In this document: positions 24,876-33,240 of the stretch, in pieces
Position numbering within the stretch: the stretch's first letter is position 1
Layout of the letters: each line of letters starts with the position of its first letter
Assembly (NCBI RefSeq): GCF_024171865.1
Contig: NZ_JAMTCN010000038.1
Coordinates: 1-37,938, forward strand
From: Prauserella aidingensis
GTDB taxonomy: Bacteria; Actinomycetota; Actinomycetes; Mycobacteriales; Pseudonocardiaceae
Direction of reading: 5' to 3'
Length of the DNA: 37,938 nucleotides
Program-made: the position numbers and the translations under genes
The notes under the pieces: generated by a model
The model's database searches: none
Told to the model about the DNA's origin: nothing
The model's input: only the letters and a program-made list of their open reading frames with translations

Positions 24876-25403
24876 ATGACCCAGTCCGCCACCCCGCCCG
24901 AGGGCGTCGCGTCCCAGGATTTGCAGACCGCTTTCCGCGAGGTCATGGCCGGTGTCTGCACCCCGGTCTCCGTCGTCACGGCCATGGCCGACGGACGGCC
25001 GCACGGCACCACGGTCAGCGCGTTCGCCTCGCAGTCCATGGAGCCCCCGATGGTGCTGGTCTCCCTGGACCGCTCGTCGGAGTTGCTGGCCACGGTCCGC
25101 GAGTCGGGCCGTGTCGGGCTCAACGTCCTCAGCAGCGGCCAATCGACACTCGCGCTGAAGTTCGCCCGCAAAGGAGGGGCGGACAAGTTCGCCGACGTCG
25201 GCTGGGACGTCGAGGGCGGCGTCCCCCGATTGCCGGGAGCGGGCGGCTTCCTCGCCTGCGACGTGACCACCTTCGTCGAAGGCGGTGACCACGTCGTCGT
25301 CCTCGGCCTCGTGCGCGCAGCCGACACGATCCCCGGCCCGCCACTCACCTACCACGGCCGAGTCTTTGGCACCCACACCGCACTCGAGGCGGAGTCGGTG
25401 TGA
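24876..25403 (+). CDS. Flavin reductase of a two-component monooxygenase
   Basis: A 175-residue HsaB/HpaC-family NAD(P)H:flavin oxidoreductase. The flavin-binding GVCTPVSVVTAMADGRPHGT, TTVSAFASQSMEPPMVLVSL and FVEGGDHVVVLGLV blocks are all intact, ending GRVFGTHTALE. It supplies FMNH2 or FADH2 to HsaA-type oxygenases, of which three lie in this window. GGAGG at 24866-24870 supports ATG 24876. Its last codons overlap the GTG of ribBA (GTGA at 25400-25403), so the reductase and a flavin-biosynthesis enzyme are translated together. It is the intact counterpart of the damaged reductase at 15768, and the two align over their whole length. Confidence 0.9.
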   Translation: MTQSATPPEGVASQDLQTAFREVMAGVCTPVSVVTAMADGRPHGTTVSAFASQSMEPPMVLVSLDRSSELLATVRESGRVGLNVLSSGQSTLALKFARKGGADKFADVGWDVEGGVPRLPGAGGFLACDVTTFVEGGDHVVVLGLVRAADTIPGPPLTYHGRVFGTHTALEAESV

Positions 25404-26662
25404 GCCGCGTGACGCCGACCGAGACGGTGGGGACGGCGCTGGCGGCGCTGGCGGCCGGCCGCATGGTCGTAGTGACCGACGACGCCGACCGGGAGAACGA
25501 GGGCGACCTCATCATGGCGGCGGAGTTCGTCACCGAGGCACAAATGGCCTTCCTGGTGCGGCACAGCACCGGCATCGTCTGCACACCCATGCCCGTCTCC
25601 CGGGCCGAAGACCTCCGGCTACCGCCGATGGTCACCGACAACACCGACGTCCACGGCACCGCATTCACCGTCAGCGTCGACCTCGCCGGCACCGGCACCG
25701 GGGTGTCGGCTGCCGCGCGCGCGGCCACCGTCCGCGCCCTGGCCGATCCCGCGCTCACACCCCAGGAGCTGCGCCGACCCGGGCACGTCTTCCCGCTGCG
25801 CGCCCGCGACAGCGGGGTCCTCGTCCGTACCGGACACACCGAGGCCACCGTCGACCTGCTGACCCTGGCCGGGCTCTCCAGCGTCGGAGTGATCAGCGAG
25901 ATCGTCGCCGAGGACGGATCGATGCGCACCGGCGCGGACCTGACCACGTTCGCCGCCGAGCACGACCTGCCCATCCTCGCCATCGCCGACCTCGTCCGCT
26001 ACCGGTGGGCCACCGAACGGCTCGTCGAGCGGGTCGCCACCTCGACCATGCCCACCGAGTTCGGCGACTTCCGGGCCGTCGCCTACCGCAGCACCCTCGA
26101 CGGCACCGAACACCTCGCCCTCGTCCTCGGCGACGTCACCACCGCCGGCACCGGCCCGGGCGGGGCGCTGGTGCGGGTGCACAGCGAGTGCCTCACCGGC
26201 GACATCCTCGGCTCACTGCGCTGCGACTGCGGCGCCCAACTCGAACAAGCCCTCAAGGCCATCGCCGCCGAAGGCTGCGGCGCCGTCGTCTATCTGCGCG
26301 GCCACGAAGGCCGCGGCATCGGCCTGGGACACAAGATCCGCGCCTACTCCCTCCAGGACCAAGGCCTGGACACCGTCGACGCCAACACCGCACAAGACCT
26401 GCCCGTCGACTCGCGCAGCTACGGCATCGGCGCCCAGATCCTCGCCGACCTCGGAATCCGCCGCATCCGCCTGATCACCAACAACCCCGCCAAGTACGGC
26501 GGCCTCGACGGCCACGGCCTCGACCTCGTCGACCGGGTCGCCCTTCCCACCATGCCCACCCCGCACAACGTCCACTACCTGCGTACCAAACGAGACCGAA
26601 TGAACCACACCCTCGACAACGGTCCCCTGCAACTAGACCCGCTGGACAGGACATTCCGATGA
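25400..26662 (+). CDS. ribBA: Bifunctional DHBP synthase / GTP cyclohydrolase II
   Basis: A 420-residue fusion that makes both starting materials of riboflavin. The RibB half (about 1-205) converts ribulose 5-phosphate to 3,4-dihydroxy-2-butanone 4-phosphate and has DDADRENEGDL at 27-37 and RHSTGIVC. The RibA half (about 210-400) opens GTP and has the zinc cysteines C264, C275 and C277 (SECLTGDILGSLRCDCG) and RGHEGRGIGLGHK. The start is the GTG overlapping the flavin reductase stop. No other rib genes are present, so this looks like a second, catabolism-linked copy that raises flavin supply rather than the housekeeping locus. That is inference, because the rest of the genome is not seen. Confidence 0.93.
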   Translation: MSRVTPTETVGTALAALAAGRMVVVTDDADRENEGDLIMAAEFVTEAQMAFLVRHSTGIVCTPMPVSRAEDLRLPPMVTDNTDVHGTAFTVSVDLAGTGTGVSAAARAATVRALADPALTPQELRRPGHVFPLRARDSGVLVRTGHTEATVDLLTLAGLSSVGVISEIVAEDGSMRTGADLTTFAAEHDLPILAIADLVRYRWATERLVERVATSTMPTEFGDFRAVAYRSTLDGTEHLALVLGDVTTAGTGPGGALVRVHSECLTGDILGSLRCDCGAQLEQALKAIAAEGCGAVVYLRGHEGRGIGLGHKIRAYSLQDQGLDTVDANTAQDLPVDSRSYGIGAQILADLGIRRIRLITNNPAKYGGLDGHGLDLVDRVALPTMPTPHNVHYLRTKRDRMNHTLDNGPLQLDPLDRTFR

Positions 26663-26913
26663 CGCAGACACACGCCCGCCGGGATTCCCCCACCACCCCG
26701 TCCGCATTCACCGCGACAAGGCAGTCGAGCTCGACCACCGGACGTAGACATTCCCACCAGCGCGGACATAAGCACGTCCAGACCACAGGAGCCACGAGCC
26801 GGGACGGCCAGCAGTTTGTTCACTACCTGACCGTCACGAACCTTGATCACCAGGGCGTCGACGACCGTGTCGGTGACTCCGAGATCGTCTCCTTGGAAAC
26901 CTTGGCCCCATAG
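26659..26913 (+). CDS. Short ORF after ribBA, probably a truncated gene start
   Basis: ATG 26659 overlaps the ribBA stop as ATGA and opens an 84-codon frame, MTQTHARRDSPTTPSAF and so on. From about 26820 on it runs through the opposite strand of the IS256 transposase relic, so only the first 50 residues or so could be native. Coupling suggests a real third gene once started here and was cut by the insertion. The residues are Ser/Thr/Arg-rich and no family is recognised. Confidence 0.3.
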   Translation: MTQTHARRDSPTTPSAFTATRQSSSTTGRRHSHQRGHKHVQTTGATSRDGQQFVHYLTVTNLDHQGVDDRVGDSEIVSLETLAP

Positions 26914-27329
26914 GCCTCGTCGAAGTGCGCGGCGACCTCGCCAGTGGTGAGCCCGCGGGCGGTCAACGACAACACGATCTCGTCGATCCCGTCCAACCGC
27001 CGCTGCCGCTTACGCACGATCTTCGGGTCGAACGACGCGTCAGTGTCGCGGGGCACGGCGATCTCGATCGGGCCGATCTCCGTCAGCACCGTCTTCGACC
27101 TGGTTCCGTTGCGGGAGTTCCCGCTGTTGCGGCCCATCGGGTCACGGCGCTGGAGGCCGAGATGGTCATCCATCTCGGCCTCCAGCGCCGTCTCCAGCAC
27201 GTTCTTCGTCAGCCGGTTCAACAGCCCGTCCGGGCCGACCAGATCGACACCCTGCTCCTTGGCCTGTGCCAACAGCTGCTCAGCCAACTGCCGCTGATCG
27301 ATGCTCACCCCGCTCACGGGATCGATCAT
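26815..27329 (-). mobile_element. IS256-family transposase relic
   Basis: From about 27329 the minus strand reads MIDPVSGVSIDQRQLAEQLL, ALEAEMDDHLG, GRNSGNSRNGTRSKTVLTEI and the VPRDTDASFDPKIVRKRQRR block, the N-terminal third of an IS256 (Mutator) transposase. It reaches YGAKVSKETIS. After a frame change it shows TDTVVDALVIKVRDGQVVN, in which about 20 normally intervening residues, including the first catalytic aspartate region, are missing. It ends soon after. The element is dead. It lies between the ribBA operon and the ldi-like pseudogene and interrupts both neighbours. Confidence 0.8.
27144..27191. repeat. Perfect 22-bp inverted repeat with 4-base loop
   Basis: The arms 27144-27165 and 27170-27191 are exactly complementary around TCAT. 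The structure lies inside the IS256 transposase frame and covers its ALEAEMDDHLGLQRR part. A hairpin of this length and GC content could block transcription or translation of the transposase, or be a recombination scar. The purpose is unknown. Confidence 0.7.
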
Positions 27330-27370
27330 CTCGTCCGAGGACCGGCACGGGCGGGCCAAAAGGGACGCGC

Positions 27371-28509
27371 TCATCGGGACGGGTCCCAGTGGTCCAGCGT
27401 CAGGATTACGTCGTGCGCACCACCCTCGGGACAGCGGACGGTCATGAGGTCGCCGTCGCGCCGGGCGAGGTTCGGGCCGGCCGGCTGACCCTCGACGGTA
27501 AGCTCGCCCTGGGGCGTTGCTGACCACAATCTCCCCGTGCCCGCGATGCCGCTGCGGCGGCCCAGCGTTAGGACGAGGCGGCGCTGGTCGCGGTCGAAGA
27601 CCGCTCGAGTCACGTCGACGGCGTCGGAGACCGCGGTGACCAACGGTTCGGCGAAGTGCGACCGGTCCCAGGGCTCGTTGTAGAGGCGTGGGTCAACAAG
27701 CCCGTGAGAGTGTCGGCGTCGCCGATCTCCGAAGCCCACACCGCCACCCAGCCGAAGTCGCACGTGTCGTTCACGACCTGCCGGCCCATGGCCTCCATCG
27801 GCGGCGGGAAGACGACCGACAACGCACCGTCTTCGCCGGGTACGAGGATTTCTGCGAGCTGACGTGGGTAGTGCTGGCAGACGAAGTCCCGGTTCCACAT
27901 GTTCATCAGCGAACCGCACCAGGCATCGACCCACGGCGCTTTCAGCGCGTTCGGCCGCACCGCTCGCGTGTCACCGGAGACCATCATGTTGTAATGGCCA
28001 CCGGGGTCGAGTCGACCGAAGTCGCGCCATGCCTGCTCGTAGCCGGTCACGACCTCTTCTGCCCGCGAGCCGCCGGTCAGCACGTCGTGCATGCGGAAGC
28101 CGAGGATCGCCGGATGGTTGCAGATCTGGAAGATGCAGCTCGGCTCGCACGCGATGCCGACGTAGCCGCTGCGCACCATCTGCCAGTACAGGTGCTCGTT
28201 GAGGCTGTTCTGGTCGTACGGGAAGTGCTTTGGCTCCCCGCCCCAGAAAAAGGACCAGTGATCGAACGAAAGGGCTCCCGGCTCCGCGAAACGGTGGTCG
28301 TCGAAGAGCACATTGTACAGCAGTGACTGCACGTACGCGCTGTACATGATGTTGTCCTGGCCGACCGGATCCCACTCTTCATGCAGCTGATCAACCAGGT
28401 GCGCATCGGGAGGTCCCCTCGACTGACATCACGCCGGTACAGCCACACCTCCGGCAGCAGGATCTTCCAACTGTGAACAACTGCTACCGGCTCGAGGTAC
28501 GCCGCACAG
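27371..28509 (-). pseudogene. Linalool dehydratase/isomerase-like protein, broken
   Basis: Minus-strand pieces line up with the Ldi fold (alpha/alpha barrel; linalool dehydratase-isomerase). In one frame: AAYLEPVAVVHSWKILLPEV. One base off from about 28410: HEEWDPVGQDNIMYSAYVQS, GALSFDHWSFFWGG and YWQMVRSGYVGIACEPSCIF. A long good stretch follows to VWASEIGDADTLTGLLTH. CEPSCIFQIC keeps two cysteines nine apart, like the catalytic C171/C180 pair of LDI. Near 27690 about 60 residues are missing and the frame changes to LYNEPWDRSHFAEPLVT, which runs to the stop at 27371. The N-terminus is lost at an IS3 relic. It cannot make a full enzyme now. It suggests past use of a terpene alcohol or similar substrate. 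Confidence 0.7.
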
Positions 28510-28589
28510 GAACTCGATCACGTCCGCCCATCGGCGACTCCCGCACCGACGCCGCGGACTTCTTGCGGGGCGCACCGGAAGGTGTCTAG

Positions 28590-28905
28590 CCGGTTGAGAC
28601 AAAATCGCGTTCGTTGCTCTGGAGGTCTCCTCGTACTCGATGGGTGGGACGTCGTCGATGGAGGTATGGAGCCGGGTCGCGTTGCCTCAGTGGACCCATT
28701 CGGCGAGTGCCTTCTCGACCTCGGCACGGCCGGACCAGTTGCGTCCGGTCGGCTTCTCGTGCTCGGTAACTTCGGTCTTGAACAACCCGACGGTGGACTC
28801 CATCAGCGCGTTGTCCAGGGCGTCGCCGACGGTGCCGATCGAGCCGGCGATTCCGGGTCGATGAGCTCGGCGGTGAACGCCCGGGACGTGTTTTGGGCAG
28901 GTTCA
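28590..28905 (-). mobile_element. IS3-family OrfB transposase relic
   Basis: The minus strand reads SRAFTAELID, then one base off IAGSIGTVGDALDNALMEST, FKTEVTEHEKPTGRNWSGRA, VEKALAEWVH, a stop in place of the usual WYN, and RLHTSIDDVPPIEYEE. This is the C-terminal part of an IS3-family OrfB (rve integrase core, last catalytic Glu region). With a frameshift, a nonsense codon and no N-terminus it is inactive. It sits directly against the truncated start of the ldi-like pseudogene. Bases 28906-29044 show nothing recognisable. Confidence 0.75.
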
Positions 28906-29044
28906 GGAATTGGATGCAACACCAGCCTGTGAGGGGGACGATAGCTGCTCGGTGAAGATCTCGATGACGGCTACCGGCGGTGGTCGGCCCAGGCGGCGAG
29001 CTCGGACCATCCACCGCCGAAGACCCGGACGGCGTGCAGTTTCG

Positions 29045-29926
29045 TCAGTGCAGGAAGTTCAGTGCCAGCTCGTTGAACTCGTCCGGCTGCTCGAAGTGCG
29101 GCCAGTGCGCCGACTCCTTGATGTCCACCACAGTGTTGTTCGGCAGGATCTCTGCCAGCCGATGGGTGATGTGCAGGAAGGCGTCCTTCGTGTCCGGCGC
29201 GGCCACGAGCAGGGTCGGCGTGGTGATCGCGCGACCCTCGTCCACGCTCAGCTGGTTCTTGGCGACCAGTTCACGGCTGGCCGTGAATCCGAAGATGTTC
29301 TTCATCCCCTGCTTCATCTCCGGCGTCGCATACACCGCCTGGCGCACGGCCACGATGTCGGGCAGCACGTTCTTTTCGTCGAACACCAGCTCCCGGATCA
29401 CCGCAGTGATCGCGTCCCAGGTGGGCGCAGCCGCCGCGTCGGAGCGCTGCTGCTGGATCTTCTGCGCCAGCGCCCAGTCGGCCTCCTCCCCCTGGGAGAG
29501 GCCGGCTGCCGACAGCCAGATCATCTTCTCCACCCGGTCCGGCTGGGCGAGGGCGAACCGTGCACTGATCCACGCTCCCAGCGAGACCCCCACCAGCGAG
29601 GCCCGCTCGATGCCCAGCGCCGTCATCAGCCCGCCGAGGTGGTCGCTGTAGTCGAAGATCTCGTACGGCCGGTCCGGTTTGTCGGTGAAACCCGACCCCA
29701 GCACGTCGTAGGCCACGACCCGGAAGTGCTGGGACAGCGGACCGATGTTCGCGCAGAAGGTCTCCCAACTGCTCGCAGTTCCGTGAACCATGACCACGGC
29801 AGGCGCGTCCCGCGGCCCAGCCTCGACATAGCGGGTGGAGACCCCGTCGACGTCGACCCAGGCCTGGGTGAAGGGAACCTCCTTTAGGGTCGTCCAGATG
29901 CTTCGGTACGAGACGTCGTCGGACAT
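29045..29926 (-). CDS. Alpha/beta hydrolase, probable meta-cleavage product hydrolase
   Basis: A 293-residue alpha/beta hydrolase of the MhpC/HsaD/BphD type, which hydrolyses the C-C bond of ring-opened meta-cleavage products. HGTASSWETF (oxyanion region, 48-57), nucleophile S115 in LVGVSLGAW, an Asp in AAPDTKD and H274 in ESAHWPHFEQP form the triad. ATG 29926 has AGGAAG upstream. A second in-frame ATG at 29950 has an identical AGAACAGGAAG word before it, so either may be used. It is the last gene of the minus-strand operon with two oxygenases and a VOC dioxygenase. A haloalkane dehalogenase or esterase role is less likely given the context. Confidence 0.85.
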   Translation of the reverse strand: MSDDVSYRSIWTTLKEVPFTQAWVDVDGVSTRYVEAGPRDAPAVVMVHGTASSWETFCANIGPLSQHFRVVAYDVLGSGFTDKPDRPYEIFDYSDHLGGLMTALGIERASLVGVSLGAWISARFALAQPDRVEKMIWLSAAGLSQGEEADWALAQKIQQQRSDAAAAPTWDAITAVIRELVFDEKNVLPDIVAVRQAVYATPEMKQGMKNIFGFTASRELVAKNQLSVDEGRAITTPTLLVAAPDTKDAFLHITHRLAEILPNNTVVDIKESAHWPHFEQPDEFNELALNFLH

Positions 29927-30045
29927 GTGCTCACTTCCTGTTCTGCTCATAGCTGGCTTCCTGTTCTCTGTGACGGACAGCAATAGTCGGGAAAGCGCGT
30001 TCAGGCGTCCCATGCGTCAGGCCGCCCGCCACCGGGGTCCGGCTG

Positions 30046-30561
30046 TCAGACCTTGCCCGCCGAGACCCGTTCGAGGTCCGCGGCCGACAGCGTCGGCACC
30101 TCGCTCCAGTCGCTCAGCAGCACTCGTCGGAACGCTTCGTAGTCCTCGACACCGACGCGCTCCCGAAGCTTCTCCTCCACGCCGAGGAGCAAGGCCTGGA
30201 AGGTCGCATTCAGTGATGCGTAGCCCACGGAGAAGTCGACGATGCGTCCTCGACGATCGGCCGGGTCGGTGTGAAGCACCAGGATGTTCAGGTCCACCAA
30301 CTGGTTGATGACGCTGTGCACCGCCTGACGGGAGACGCCGAGCTTCGCCGCTAGGCGAGCCGGTCGGTGTTCACCGAGCGCCACGTGCGCGGCGAGAACG
30401 CTCTGGGAACGAGTCAGCACCGGCAGTCCGTGCCGGGCACTGTTGGTCTCCATCGTCGTCTGCCACCATTCAACGATCCGCATCAACGAGGTGCCCATAG
30501 CGACCTCGGGTCCGGAGGTGCTGTTCGTCTTCGGCACCCTCGATGACACATTCGCCCCCAT
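30046..30561 (-). CDS. MarR-type winged-helix regulator
   Basis: A 171-residue protein with a MarR-like winged helix: LTRSQSVLAAHVALGEHRPA, then RLAAKLGVSRQAVHSVINQL and a wing HTDPADRRGRIVDFS. Helices before and after would form the dimer. ATG 30561 is preceded by GGAGG at a good distance. It lies inside the operon, between the first monooxygenase and the hydrolase, in the same direction, so it is probably an autoregulated repressor released by an aromatic ligand. It could bind the dyad at 34951-34969 upstream of the operon. Binding target and ligand are inference. Confidence 0.8.
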   Translation of the reverse strand: MGANVSSRVPKTNSTSGPEVAMGTSLMRIVEWWQTTMETNSARHGLPVLTRSQSVLAAHVALGEHRPARLAAKLGVSRQAVHSVINQLVDLNILVLHTDPADRRGRIVDFSVGYASLNATFQALLLGVEEKLRERVGVEDYEAFRRVLLSDWSEVPTLSAADLERVSAGKV

Positions 30562-30682
30562 CGTTCGATCCTCCGGTCTGCAGGTTGCACGTCGCACGCT
30601 GCACGGGAACGGCGATCGCAGCCTCACACACCGACGACCCCCACCAGCGCAGCCCAATGACAGGGCCCCTCACGGGCCCAGA

Positions 30683-31858
30683 TCAGGCCCCTTCGACCAT
30701 TGCCGCCCGGGCGTAGGCCGGCAGTATGTCGTCCAGGTTCGCCGAGCGGTGACTGGAGGCGACGATGATGTCGCGGAGTAATTGCTGCATCTGCGAACCG
30801 TCATAGATCCAGCCGTTCTGCAGCGTCGTCAACTTCTCCACGGCGCCACGTAGACGCCAGACCATCAAGGCCATGTCCCTGCGGTGCTGGGTGAGCCGCT
30901 TCTCGCCCAGCGGCTCACCCATCTTCCACAAAGCGTACAACTTGTCGCAGCTCTCGAGCATCTGCGTGCAGGTCATCTCGATGTCCGCCGCCGCCTCGGC
31001 GAATCGCACCTGGATGGTCGGTAGGTCGCCCTTGAGACCGCCCATGGACCGGGAATTGAGGGCGGTGACCGACAGATCTAGCGCTCGTCGCGCGATGCCG
31101 ATGGTGACGCACGCGAAATTGTAGGTACCGAAGGCACCGGCACAATGCGTGTCCCAGAAGCTGTTCGGATGGGCGTCGCACCGCCGATTACTCAGGAGCA
31201 GATCTTCATAGCGCGCCAACTGCTCGTTCGGGATGAATGTCCCGTCGAACTCCAGAGAGCGGCTACCAGTGCCGCGCAAGCCCATCACGAACCAGTCGTC
31301 CACCACTGTCGCTGCGGACATCGGCGTCAGCGCCATGAGCGGCCCGCGGGTCGGGGACAGCGCACCGATCAGGACCCAGTCGGCGTGCTCGCTACCACTG
31401 GAGAAGGACCACTTCCCCTTCAGCACTACGCCGTCGGGAGTGTCTTCGACAGGAATCGGCATCAAGGCGGAGCTGACCAGGGTCGCGTCGTTCTCTCCCC
31501 AGACCAGTCGCTGCGCGGACTCGGAGAAGAGCGACATGAACATCGAGTGGGTGCTGAGAACCCCGTAGACCCAGGCGCTCGAGGGGCAGGCGTACGACAG
31601 TTCGGCGATGACGTGCGCCACCGTGCTGAAAGGGACCTCGTCCCCACCCCAGCGCGCCGGTCGCACGATCCGGAAGAAGCCGGCCTCCTGGAAGTCAGCG
31701 ATCGTCTCAGGCGGAACCGAACGCCGCGCCTCCGTGGCGGGCCTGCGGGCCGACAGCGTCTCCCGCATCGCGCGGGCCCTGTCGATGTACGCGCGCCCCT
31801 CAGGTGTCTGGTCGACGTTGAGGACGAAGTGCTGAGGGTCTAGCGAGGCAGTTGCCAT
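30683..31858 (-). CDS. HsaA-type flavin-dependent monooxygenase 2
   Basis: A 391-residue acyl-CoA-dehydrogenase-fold oxygenase of the HsaA/DszC-like group. Seen: QEAGFFRIVRPARWGGDEVP, CPSSAWVYGVLSTHSMFMSL, LKGKWSFSSGSEHADWVLIG, and GLRGTGSRSLEFDGTFIP. The SSG and GTGS motifs position flavin and substrate in this group. It would use reduced flavin and O2 to hydroxylate a phenol or similar ring. It lies 30 bp after the related gene at 31889. The two differ enough to act on different substrates or at successive steps. The ribosome site is weak (AGGA 12 bases upstream). Confidence 0.82.
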   Translation of the reverse strand: MATASLDPQHFVLNVDQTPEGRAYIDRARAMRETLSARRPATEARRSVPPETIADFQEAGFFRIVRPARWGGDEVPFSTVAHVIAELSYACPSSAWVYGVLSTHSMFMSLFSESAQRLVWGENDATLVSSALMPIPVEDTPDGVVLKGKWSFSSGSEHADWVLIGALSPTRGPLMALTPMSAATVVDDWFVMGLRGTGSRSLEFDGTFIPNEQLARYEDLLLSNRRCDAHPNSFWDTHCAGAFGTYNFACVTIGIARRALDLSVTALNSRSMGGLKGDLPTIQVRFAEAAADIEMTCTQMLESCDKLYALWKMGEPLGEKRLTQHRRDMALMVWRLRGAVEKLTTLQNGWIYDGSQMQQLLRDIIVASSHRSANLDDILPAYARAAMVEGA

Positions 31859-31888
31859 TATGTCATCGATCCTGACTTCGAAATATGA

Positions 31889-33121
31889 TCAGCTGAAAAT
31901 GTCGGACGGCTCGAAACCGAGCAGGATGCGGCCGCGCTGCTCGTAGACCAGGTCGGCGTCGTAGAGCCCGTGGTTGGAGATCACGTGGATGTCGCGCAGA
32001 TATCGCTGCATCGGGCAGTCGAGCGCGTGGACGCTCGCACCCGATGCCAGGACGAGACTCGACACCGCCTCGCGGCAGAGCTCCAAGGCATACATGATGC
32101 GGCTGCGGATCGGCGTACGGACCTCCAGGCCCGTGCTGCCGGCACGCGCTGCCTCCCACATGGCCTGAGACGCCTGACGAACGAGCACCTCGGCTGCGCC
32201 GACCAGCGTCTCAGCCTTTCCCAGCCGGATGTGCTGGGCCTCTCGATCACGGTAGGCCCGGGACGTGCCCGTGACCTTGCGGCCTTCCAGACGCCCTTGG
32301 AACAGCGTGACGGCCTCGCGCGCCGCCCCCAGGGCGGGCAGCATCGTGGTCAGGGCGACCACCGTGTTGAAGGGGATGTCAGTGAGCGGCGAGGCGAACT
32401 CGGGTTCGATGGGGCCGACGCCTCCGGCACCGCGGGGCCCACTGGACACGCACTCATCGGGGATGAAGTAGTCCTTCACGACCATATCGTTGCTGCCGGT
32501 GCCGGCCATCCCCTGCATGTACCAGGCATCCAGGACGGTGACGTCTCGCGACGGCAGCAGCATCAGGAGCGTCTCGGGGGGCCCGTCCTCCTTATGCAGC
32601 AGACCCGACCCCATCACCCAGTCGCTGTTCATCACCCCAGATCCCCACTTCCAGTGGGCGTCGATGACGTACCCGCCCTCGACCGGTCTGACCGTCGCCG
32701 GGGGGGATTGCGCACCCGGAGCGATGATGTAGGGCGTCTTCTCGTAGACCCTGCGCACCGTCTCGGCGGGGAACGCCCTGAGGAACATAAGGTTGTGCTC
32801 GATCGAGAAGCAGGTCGCCCAGGCGGTCGAGGCGCAGGCCTCCGCCACGGGGAGTATCACGTCGACGAGGTCCTCGAAGGTCATCTCCAGGCCGCCCAAG
32901 GCCTTGGGGATGAACATGTAGAAGACGCCCGTCTTGCGGAGCGCGGCCCACACCTCGGGGTCGGGCCGCCGATTCTCCTCCACCGAGCGCGCGCGCTCGG
33001 CGATCAGCGGTTTCAGCGCTTCGAGACGCTGGCGCAGGATCGCGGGCGTCAGGCTGTCGAGCTCCTCGCGCGATAGGAAGTCTTCTCCCGCGGGAATGTC
33101 GATCGTCAGCGTGGCGGTCAT
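31889..33121 (-). CDS. HsaA-type flavin-dependent monooxygenase 3
   Basis: A 410-residue acyl-CoA-dehydrogenase-fold protein. Seen: RKTGVFYMFIPKALGGLEMT, CASTAWATCFSIEHNLMFLR, DAHWKWGSGVMNSDWVMGSG, and GMAGTGSNDMVVKDYFIPDE. The usual catalytic glutamate context of true acyl-CoA dehydrogenases is not seen, and the neighbours are ring-cleavage enzymes, so a two-component monooxygenase is preferred over a dehydrogenase. ATG 33121 has GAGAGGAA upstream. No flavin reductase lies in this operon. The reductase at 24876 could serve it in trans. Confidence 0.8.
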   Translation of the reverse strand: MTATLTIDIPAGEDFLSREELDSLTPAILRQRLEALKPLIAERARSVEENRRPDPEVWAALRKTGVFYMFIPKALGGLEMTFEDLVDVILPVAEACASTAWATCFSIEHNLMFLRAFPAETVRRVYEKTPYIIAPGAQSPPATVRPVEGGYVIDAHWKWGSGVMNSDWVMGSGLLHKEDGPPETLLMLLPSRDVTVLDAWYMQGMAGTGSNDMVVKDYFIPDECVSSGPRGAGGVGPIEPEFASPLTDIPFNTVVALTTMLPALGAAREAVTLFQGRLEGRKVTGTSRAYRDREAQHIRLGKAETLVGAAEVLVRQASQAMWEAARAGSTGLEVRTPIRSRIMYALELCREAVSSLVLASGASVHALDCPMQRYLRDIHVISNHGLYDADLVYEQRGRILLGFEPSDIFS

Positions 33122-33240
33122 GTGCGTATTCCTCTCCGCGCCGACCGATCAGGGCGGCACGTGTGGGACGTCGGTGAAGGGCTGGGGCCGGGGCGTACGT
33201 CGGCCCGGCGGGTGAGAGCTCAGGCCCTGGAATCGCCCGG

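Noticed and set aside
25285-26913. Long plus-strand open frame of 542 codons
   Set aside because: It lies out of frame over ribBA, is extremely Arg/Pro/His-rich and shows no motif. It is a GC-skew shadow of the real gene.
31970-33076. Plus-strand 368-codon frame opposite monooxygenase 3
   Set aside because: Antisense shadow rich in Arg/His/Gln.
31889-33121. Reading this protein as a true acyl-CoA dehydrogenase
   Set aside because: The neighbours are ring-cleavage genes and the motifs fit HsaA-type oxygenases better. Kept as a lower-probability alternative.
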